From positions 1-6,722 of the forward strand of contig JAGVIF010000180.1 in the NCBI GenBank assembly GCA_020056205.1: DNA of 6,722 bases, given 5' to 3'. Positions within the stretch are counted from its first letter, which is position 1; each line of letters opens with the position of its first letter. Position numbers and translations under genes: made by a program. Shown here piece after piece: positions 1 through 4,185 of this stretch. The notes beneath the pieces are model-generated. The model saw only the letters and a list, made by a program, of their open reading frames with translations, had not been told where the DNA came from and did no database searches. Origin of the DNA: Lentisphaeria bacterium. GTDB lineage: Bacteria; Verrucomicrobiota; Lentisphaeria; Victivallales; GWF2-50-93.

Positions 1-30
1 AAAATCCAATTTTTCAAATTCCGTTCCAAG

Positions 31-684
31 TTATTTGGTTTCGGAAGACCATCTCCATGGCGGAGCCGTTTCATCATAATTTCCGCCGTGCGCCTGAGGT
101 TGCTGGGTTTCAATCCACCATTTTAAAAGTCTTTCCATCAGCTCGGACTGTATCCGTTCGTAGGCGGGGTTGCCATAAAGGTTTTTAAGTTCTCCCGGGT
201 CGGCGTTGAGATCGTAAAGTTGCCCCCACGAACGGATAGCTTTCCAGCAATATGAAAGCTTATATGTTTTAGTGCGGACAGTTTTCACAAATGGGGTTTC
301 AAAGAAAACAGCTTCTTTGCCGTCCCACGGCGCCCCGCCGCGAAATTCGCTGCCGAGTAGAGGTTTCGCCAAACTTATTCCCTGAACCGTTCTCGGGCAC
401 GGAATGCCGCAGAGTTCAAGAAAAGTGGGCATCGCGTCAATCATTTCGAACTGTTCATAAATCCTTTCTCTCCCCATATGCCCTTTCCAGTACCAAATAA
501 AAGGAACTCTGTAGAGCGCGTCAAAAGTTGAAAGATTTTTACCGAACTGCCCGTCATTCGCAAGTCTGTCTATGTTCGGAGTCTTTACCACAGGGTGCCC
601 GTGGCATCCGAGGCATTCGAACCTGTGCTGATCCGTCATAAAAACAAGAATATTGGGCTTTTTCATCTCGTCTATTTTTGTCAT
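31..684 (-). CDS. Internally deleted sulfatase, catalytic core missing
   Basis: This 217-residue frame joins two ends of a type I (formylglycine-dependent) sulfatase. Residues 8-45 match the family N-terminus: KPNILVFMTDQHR with the metal-binding region at D18-Q19, then KTPNIDRLANDG. Residues 46-217 match the C-terminal half: FGKN (K49 probably equals the sulfate-contacting lysine), RVPFIWYWKGH, a QLYDLNADPGELKNL-type segment and a terminal helix. The usual C/S-x-P-x-R formylglycine site and the Asp-His/Asn metal ligands should lie between these halves and are absent. Family members are usually about 450-500 residues, so roughly 250 residues are missing, yet the frame stays open across the junction near codon 45. 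It cannot be an active sulfatase as written. No signal peptide is visible. Translation could start at 684 or at the second ATG at 666 (MKKPNILV), which fits family N-termini better; neither has a strong ribosome-binding site. It may be a fresh pseudogene or an assembly error. Confidence 0.85.
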   Translation of the reverse strand: MTKIDEMKKPNILVFMTDQHRFECLGCHGHPVVKTPNIDRLANDGQFGKNLSTFDALYRVPFIWYWKGHMGRERIYEQFEMIDAMPTFLELCGIPCPRTVQGISLAKPLLGSEFRGGAPWDGKEAVFFETPFVKTVRTKTYKLSYCWKAIRSWGQLYDLNADPGELKNLYGNPAYERIQSELMERLLKWWIETQQPQAHGGNYDETAPPWRWSSETK

Positions 685-689
685 ATTGT

Positions 690-720
690 GTCCATATTTT
701 ATAAATTATTCCATTTGCAC
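690..720 (-). promoter_or_regulatory. Possible weak promoter of the sulfatase gene
   Basis: On the minus strand the AT-rich segment before the sulfatase contains TATAAA about 20 bases upstream of the ATG at 684, with TTGGCT 18 bases further upstream as a poor -35 candidate. The upstream hexamer falls inside a repeated sequence. This is only a plausible match. Confidence 0.2.
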
Positions 721-722
721 GA

Positions 723-755
723 GCCAATTGCAAAATTCCTGATTTCGGTCGCGGC
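723..755. repeat. 33-bp direct repeat, copy 1
   Basis: This segment begins GCCAATTGCAAAATTCC and ends GGTCGCGGC. It matches 1077-1109 over 33 bases with one mismatch (ATT versus ACT). The two copies lie 354 bp apart and bracket the left half of the island. Sequence on either side differs between copies. Confidence 0.85.
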
Positions 756-876
756 CTTGTCGAGCGCAAGAAACACTTTGCTCTTTGCGCCAGGGATGCC
801 GCAAGCTACAGCAGGTGAATCGATTTTTTTAGTAGTTTACGATCTCCGAGCGCAAAAAACAAGTAGTTTTACCCTT

Positions 877-903
877 GGCAAGCATCGCTTCGCTCGGCAA
901 GGC
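877..903. repeat. 27-bp exact repeat, copy 1
   Basis: The 27 bases centred on GCATCGCTTCGCTCGG are identical to 1164-1190. CTTGGC at 874-879 and GCCAAG at 902-907 form an inverted pair around it, so the copy may fold as a stem with a large loop. Confidence 0.85.
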
Positions 904-966
904 CAAGACCATGAAAATAACCGACCACGGCAAGTCGAAGATACCGATTCGATTTTCGACATCGGG

Positions 967-1021
967 GCGCGACCCTCCTTTTTTACGCCGTATGGCGTGG
1001 AGGGCCACGCTCGCCGTGGCC
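967..1021. repeat. GC-rich double hairpin, copy 1
   Basis: Two hairpins lie side by side. In the first, CCCTCC (973-978) pairs with GGAGGG (999-1004) and ACGCC (985-989) pairs with GGCGT (994-998), with a six-T bulge and a GTAT loop. The second is a perfect 7-bp stem, GGCCACG (1003-1009) with CGTGGCC (1015-1021), and shares two bases with the first. The unit GCGCGACCCTCC...GGCGTGGAGG recurs at 1113-1149. It resembles REP-type palindromic elements. Confidence 0.75.
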
Positions 1022-1076
1022 GGCAGTCTGCGATTTTTGCTTTTCATACGATCACCTCTTTGGTTTAAATTACGGG

Positions 1077-1109
1077 GCCAATTGCAAAACTCCTGATTTC
1101 GGTCGCGGC
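1077..1109. repeat. 33-bp direct repeat, copy 2
   Basis: Second copy of the repeat at 723-755. Here its last bases also form a perfect 7-bp stem: GGTCGCG at 1101-1107 pairs with CGCGACC at 1113-1119 across a five-base loop. Copy 1 lacks the second arm of this stem, so copy 2 is probably the more complete version. Confidence 0.85.
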
Positions 1110-1149
1110 AAGCGCGACCCTCCATTTTACGCCGCAGGCGTGGAGGTCC
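1101..1149. repeat. GC-rich double hairpin, copy 2
   Basis: Related to 967-1021. CCTCC (1119-1123) pairs with GGAGG (1142-1146) and ACGCC (1129-1133) with GGCGT (1137-1141) around a GCA loop, with an ATTTT bulge where the first copy has six T. It is preceded by the GGTCGCG/CGCGACC stem at 1101-1119. The second hairpin of copy 1 is not preserved. Confidence 0.75.
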
Positions 1150-1163
1150 ACGGTTTTGCCTTC

Positions 1164-1190
1164 GGCAAGCATCGCTTCGCTCGGCAAGGC
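1164..1190. repeat. 27-bp exact repeat, copy 2
   Basis: Identical to 877-903. Its first bases form a small hairpin with the preceding sequence: TTGCC at 1156-1160 pairs with GGCAA at 1164-1168 over a TTC loop. Confidence 0.85.
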
Positions 1191-1197
1191 TGTGGCT

Positions 1198-1233
1198 GTC
1201 CCTTTTGTCCTTTTCGTCCCTTATGTCCATTAT
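1198..1233. repeat. 9-bp-period GTCC array
   Basis: GTCC occurs at 1198, 1207, 1216 and 1225, giving four units of exactly nine bases (GTCCCTTTT, GTCCTTTTC, GTCCCTTAT, GTCCATTAT). On the minus strand it reads as GGAC-AAAA-type repeats. I recall such arrays as dispersed intergenic repeats in several bacterial phyla. Confidence 0.75.
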
Positions 1234-1238
1234 CTTCC

Positions 1239-1300
1239 AGTTTCACCCCGATAAAACCCCGAGGCGCAAGCGCTCGGGGTAGGTCGCTCCTTTGAAACTT
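1239..1300. repeat. Nested stem-loop element, copy 1
   Basis: AGTTTCA (1239-1245) and TGAAACT (1293-1299) form the ends as inverted repeats. Inside, GATAAAAC at 1250-1257 leads into a strong stem, CCCCGA (1257-1262) with TCGGGG (1274-1279), extended by GCG/CGC around a CAAG loop with one bulged G at 1263. The right side reads TAGGTCGCTCCTTTGAAACTT. Copies 2 and 3 are at 1442-1500 and 1540-1580. Confidence 0.85.
1253..1279 (-). terminator. Terminator-like hairpin in element copy 1
   Basis: On the minus strand the stem CCCCGA...TCGGGG is followed directly by TTTTATC (T run at 1253-1256). The stem is strong but the T run is only four bases. It would act on transcripts leaving the mannosidase gene about 370 bases past its stop. 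Confidence 0.35.
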
Positions 1301-1301
1301 C

Positions 1302-1322
1302 ACCCCCGATGAACACCGAATT
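1302..1322. repeat. 10-bp-period GATGAACACC motif, short copy
   Basis: CCGATGAACACCGA follows copy 1 of the nested stem-loop element directly, in the same order as at 1501-1530 after copy 2. Relative to that copy it lacks several bases at its left end. Confidence 0.65.
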
Positions 1323-1339
1323 TCTTCCCTCCTGTTATC

Positions 1340-1420
1340 AACCGCGAATGAACGCGAATAAACGCCAATAATTTCTTTTTTTGCTTCTTGATTCGCGTCC
1401 ATTGGTGTTCATTAGCGGTT
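1340..1420. repeat. Long imperfect inverted repeat of 10-bp units
   Basis: Arms at 1340-1369 and 1391-1420 pair at 25 of 30 positions, counting one G-T pair, around a 21-base T-rich loop. Mismatches fall at 1346, 1356, 1360, 1361 and 1366. Each arm is itself a run of 10-bp units: the left reads CGCGAATGAA, CGCGAATAAA, CGCCAATAAT from 1343. The structure looks like two copies of one repeat family placed head to head. Confidence 0.8.
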
Positions 1421-1441
1421 ACCTTTGAGTCCCGGCGCCAA

Positions 1442-1500
1442 TTAAGTTTCTTATTGATAAAACTGCGAAAATCGCAGTAAGCCGCTCCTTTGAAACTTAA
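1442..1500. repeat. Nested stem-loop element, copy 2
   Basis: The most symmetric copy, 59 bp. TTAAGTTTC (1442-1450) and GAAACTTAA (1492-1500) are perfect 9-bp terminal inverted repeats. The inner stem is CTGCGA (1463-1468) with TCGCAG (1472-1477) over an AAA loop. Flanks GATAAAAC and CGCTCCTTTGAAACTT match copy 1 while the stem itself differs. The size and termini resemble a very small MITE or REP unit. Confidence 0.85.
1459..1477 (-). terminator. Terminator-like hairpin in element copy 2
   Basis: Read on the minus strand, CTGCGA-TTT-TCGCAG is followed by TTTTATC. The six-pair stem is perfect but short and the T run has four bases, so efficiency would be modest. It lies about 170 bases beyond the mannosidase stop. 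Confidence 0.35.
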
Positions 1501-1530
1501 CCACATATTAACACCGATGAACACCGATTT
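1501..1530. repeat. 10-bp-period GATGAACACC array
   Basis: Three consecutive 10-bp units: CCACATATTA, ACACCGATGA, ACACCGATTT. They start at the base after copy 2 of the nested element. On the minus strand this reads as ATCGGTGTTC repeats, a dispersed intergenic word I recall from several bacterial phyla. Confidence 0.75.
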
Positions 1531-1539
1531 TATCAATTT

Positions 1540-1580
1540 AGTTTCATTTTGATAAAACTGCGCAAAGCGGGGTAGGTCGC
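1540..1580. repeat. Nested stem-loop element, copy 3, truncated
   Basis: AGTTTCA (1540-1546), GATAAAAC (1551-1558) and TAGGTCGC (1573-1580) match the other copies, but the right terminal repeat is gone and the sequence passes into TGACTTCTGACTTA. The inner stem pairs ACTGCGC with GCGGGGT over AAA, with one G-G mismatch and one G-T pair. Its left arm matches copy 2 and its right arm matches copy 1. Just upstream, TTTTATCAA (1528-1536) and TTGATAAAA (1549-1557) form a perfect 9-bp stem that overlaps the element. Confidence 0.75.
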
Positions 1581-1619
1581 TGACTTCTGACTTATTTTTT
1601 TATTCTTTCCTTCGTCATT

Positions 1620-1647
1620 GGATATTCCGTGTTGGATATTGGATATT
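1620..1647. repeat. GGATATT triple repeat at the mannosidase stop
   Basis: GGATATT occurs at 1620-1626, 1634-1640 and 1641-1647. On the minus strand this is the AATATCCAATATCCAACACGG type motif, which I recall as a common dispersed intergenic sequence. It begins at the stop codon (1647-1649) of the mannosidase gene. Confidence 0.7.
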
Positions 1648-4169
1648 CATATTTTTTTTTCAACGGCGCCGTTACCGCAACGGATTCTGAGTGTTTTGAT
1701 CTCGAACGGCTCAAAGAGAAGACTGCCATGGTGCGGCATCGGCGAACCCTTCTCGTCTACGTCAACGAGTTGAATTGACTGCACAGGGATATTTACGCTA
1801 AGCGTTGCCGCGCATTCCTGTCCGCAGGCCTCGTGCAGCCGCAGTATCCAGCCGTCGCCGTCTTCGGCCTGTTTGAGCGCGGTCATCACGACAGAGGGGT
1901 TGTCTATCGCAAGGCACGGATGGTCCGGAGGCGGAACCGTGGTGTTGCCGGAACTGCCGGACGTACCTACGAACAAGGGGTGATTGAAAGCTTCGCCAAA
2001 CTGAACACAAGCGGGTGATGCCCCGCCCGTGTGCGGCAGGAAGGCAAACTCGTAGATTCGCCGTCCATTGTCCCATGCCCCCGGTTCGGGTGCGAAGGCC
2101 GAAGCCATCCGGGTCGGACTGCGCAATATGCTGACCTGAATCCTGCCGTTTTTCAATTGGTGCCCGGGTGTCCCGCGGTTGGCGATGGTCAGGCCGGAAC
2201 GCTCATCGGAATAATCCGCCCAATAGAGAGCGGGCCAATCGCCTTTCGCCCTTTCCAGGATGCCGGGAGTCGCCACGGATGCCGTCTTCACAAACGTGTT
2301 GGATACCTCGTAATATGGCCGCCGTTCGATGCTTCCGAATGGGATCGAATAGGCCGCCTTCGCAGTATGCGGATCAATCGCCAGAGGAAAAGCCAGCGCC
2401 ACCTGGGTATTGCGGCCGGTAAACCGGAGCGTGAGCCTGAGGTCAAAACGCCGCTCATGTTCATAAAAAGTGAACTGCTTTTCCCATGCGAGTCCGCCGA
2501 ACCCGTCCCATGAGGCTTCTTTGCGGGGCGCAATTTCGCCGACAAGGAAAACGCGAGAGAAAAGCGGGCCGCGCACTACACGTTCAAGGCGCTCTTCCCC
2601 GGCTGCCGGCGAGTATTGAATGCCGCAGAAATTCTCGGTCCACAGATCGCCTCTGTCCTCGCGGTAGAGAATTTCGCCGAAGGGAAGCCGGGCGTCTAAA
2701 GACGACGGAGTATCTCTGTCCGCAATACGAATTGCCCCCTCCGTAAAAGTGATGGAATAATGTTTGGTCGCAAAATAGGGATGGTAATTTCCGGAGACAA
2801 GCGCCGGCTCGCCGGAATCTCCCGGAACAAACGCGATAGAGGCGGCGCCCAGCGAGGGGACGCGAGCCAAGACAGCGATGCGTTCGCCGTCGCGCTGGGA
2901 CGGAAGAGTTATGCCCCGGTAATCCACCGGAAGTCCTTCAGCCGCATCCAGAAAGACAACTTCGTTCCGTTCCGTCGGCAAAGGATTGAAAATCAATGTC
3001 CGCGCCACGGTCCCCGCGCCAACGTTTCCGGGCGCGATTCCACGGAGACTTCCCGCCGCAAGCGCCGAAGCGTCGCATATGATTTCGTAATAGGCATCCA
3101 AAACCTCGTCCTGTACCGCTTCGACGTGGCAGCCGCAAATGCCGTCGTGAAACTGGCAGATAAAGAGTTGTTCCCAGAGCCGCCGCAGGCGTGTTCGCGG
3201 ATATTCTTCCCCCGCAATCATGCCGGCAAGTGATGCCAGAGTCTCCGCAGTCCGTAACGCAGACTCAGCGCGCCTGTTCAACTGTTTGATACGAATCCGG
3301 GTGGTGTAACAGCCAGTGAACTCGGGGTTGAATTCGCCCCTGATGCGCGGAAGATTTCCGGTGTCCAGCGCGCTGTTGATCTCGGAAATCGCGCCGAAAC
3401 GGTATTCCCTCCCTGTGCGCCGGGATATCTCCGGCAACAGAGCAGCGACATCCTCGCGCATGACTTCCTCCTCCGTGGAGTAAAGCCCAAAAACCTGTCC
3501 GGGTAAATTCGCCATTTCCTCCAAGGAATCGCGCAGACGTTCCTCTATCGAATAGGTTAACGGAAGGTTGCAAAGGTGAGTTCCCTGTTGAACACAAGCT
3601 TCCTCGGGATGGACGATGATGGCGCTGCCATCCAGTCCCTGCCATACGAAGCCCTTCTGACCGCGAATTTCCGCCGGCAATCCGGGCATGCGGCCCGGAA
3701 AGAGATATTTGAATCCCAGCTTCGTCAAGATCTGCGGTATTTGCGCGTTCATCCCAAAGGCATCCATGAGCCAGGCAGTATCTATCTCGCGGCCAAATTC
3801 CTCCCGATAATAACGTTTTCCAAGAAGAAAATTCCGCAACAGGGCCTCTCCGCATGGCAGATTCGTGTCGGGAATGCAGACGCCGCCACCGACAAGCTCG
3901 ATTCTACCGTCGGCTATCAGAGAGCGCAGATGCCCGGCATCTTCCGGACAGTCGCGGAGAAAGGTTTGCAAAATATTCGACTGCGCATAGACAAAGCGGA
4001 AATCCGGAAAGCGGTCAAAGAGACCGAGGAGCGCGGACAGTTGCCGTGCGCGCACACGATCATAACCCGTTTTCGTCCGCTTCCAAATTATGTCAGAGTG
4101 GTGATGCGCAATGATGAAAACAGTTCCCTGTTTATCGGTCGCGCATCCATTTTTCCGTGAGTCTGCCAT
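1647..4169 (-). CDS. GH38-family alpha-mannosidase
   Basis: This 840-residue protein resembles glycoside hydrolase family 38, zinc-dependent retaining enzymes that remove alpha-linked mannose. The N-terminal catalytic domain (about 15-275) carries AHHHSDIIWKRT, where H24 and D26 correspond to zinc ligands, GRIELVGGGVCIPDTNLPCGE at 88-108, and WLMDAFGMNAQIPQIL at 133-148, where D136 aligns with the catalytic nucleophile. A helical middle domain (about 280-370) contains LWEQLFICQFHDGICG with H341 as the expected fourth zinc ligand and D342 beside it. The remaining 450 residues are the beta-rich C-terminal part typical of the family. Length is near the family norm. There is no signal peptide or membrane segment, so a cytoplasmic enzyme acting on imported oligosaccharides is likely. 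The ATG at 4169 is supported by AGGAGG ten bases upstream. It follows the PHP-like gene after 14 nt and is probably co-transcribed. The exact linkage and substrate cannot be read from sequence. Confidence 0.9.
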   Translation of the reverse strand: MADSRKNGCATDKQGTVFIIAHHHSDIIWKRTKTGYDRVRARQLSALLGLFDRFPDFRFVYAQSNILQTFLRDCPEDAGHLRSLIADGRIELVGGGVCIPDTNLPCGEALLRNFLLGKRYYREEFGREIDTAWLMDAFGMNAQIPQILTKLGFKYLFPGRMPGLPAEIRGQKGFVWQGLDGSAIIVHPEEACVQQGTHLCNLPLTYSIEERLRDSLEEMANLPGQVFGLYSTEEEVMREDVAALLPEISRRTGREYRFGAISEINSALDTGNLPRIRGEFNPEFTGCYTTRIRIKQLNRRAESALRTAETLASLAGMIAGEEYPRTRLRRLWEQLFICQFHDGICGCHVEAVQDEVLDAYYEIICDASALAAGSLRGIAPGNVGAGTVARTLIFNPLPTERNEVVFLDAAEGLPVDYRGITLPSQRDGERIAVLARVPSLGAASIAFVPGDSGEPALVSGNYHPYFATKHYSITFTEGAIRIADRDTPSSLDARLPFGEILYREDRGDLWTENFCGIQYSPAAGEERLERVVRGPLFSRVFLVGEIAPRKEASWDGFGGLAWEKQFTFYEHERRFDLRLTLRFTGRNTQVALAFPLAIDPHTAKAAYSIPFGSIERRPYYEVSNTFVKTASVATPGILERAKGDWPALYWADYSDERSGLTIANRGTPGHQLKNGRIQVSILRSPTRMASAFAPEPGAWDNGRRIYEFAFLPHTGGASPACVQFGEAFNHPLFVGTSGSSGNTTVPPPDHPCLAIDNPSVVMTALKQAEDGDGWILRLHEACGQECAATLSVNIPVQSIQLVDVDEKGSPMPHHGSLLFEPFEIKTLRIRCGNGAVEKKI

Positions 4170-4179
4170 CGCTTGTATT

Positions 4180-4185
4180 CCTCCT
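4180..4185 (-). promoter_or_regulatory. Ribosome-binding site of the mannosidase gene
   Basis: AGGAGG on the minus strand lies ten bases before the ATG at 4169 and shares two bases with the TAG stop (4184-4186) of the upstream gene. The overlap suggests translational coupling: ribosomes finishing the PHP-like protein stop on the initiation site of the mannosidase. Confidence 0.85.

Larger units (their letters stand above)
829..1047 (-). pseudogene. Orphan start with strong RBS running into repeat
   Basis: AAGAGGTGAT at 1051-1060 (minus strand) is a near-perfect ribosome-binding site placed seven bases from an ATG at 1047. The frame begins MKSKNRRLPATASVALHAIR and ends after 72 codons at 829. 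From about codon 7 it reads through the palindromic repeat (967-1021) and later the 27-bp repeat, which argues against a real protein. The simplest reading is the 5' end of a former gene interrupted by repeat sequence, or a start signal carried by the repeat itself. No protein family is recognised. Confidence 0.25.
685..1646. other. Intergenic repeat island without a convincing gene
   Basis: About 960 bp separate the mannosidase stop from the sulfatase start. Several frames stay open for 70-150 codons, but they run through repeated sequence, change composition at repeat borders, and show no recognisable protein family. The stretch is built from the repeat modules listed separately. The parts between modules (756-876, 904-966, 1023-1076) show no feature I can name, except a hairpin at 934-960 (GTCGAA pairing with TTCGAC) and the orphan start signal at 1047. 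Confidence 0.8.

Noticed and set aside
595..1068. Open frame of 157 codons on the plus strand in the island
   Set aside because: It starts inside the sulfatase gene on the opposite strand and runs through several repeats; the product is low in recognisable structure.
1127..1536. Two overlapping minus-strand frames in the island (91 and 78 codons)
   Set aside because: They translate the 10-bp-period arrays and stem-loop elements; similar spurious proteins arise wherever these repeats occur.
1250..1580. CRISPR array, suggested by three copies of GATAAAAC plus palindrome
   Set aside because: Spacing is irregular (206 and 95 bp), the stems differ between copies, and other repeats fill the gaps.
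1652..1660. Run of nine T as the tail of a plus-strand terminator, or poly-U of the mannosidase transcript
   Set aside because: On the minus strand this is a run of A inside the last codons of the mannosidase (GAA AAA AAA ATA), and no stem precedes it on the plus strand within a real transcript.
3576..4160. Open frame of 194 codons on the plus strand, antisense to the mannosidase
   Set aside because: It overlaps the zinc-site and nucleophile region of a clear GH38 protein and shows no motif of its own.
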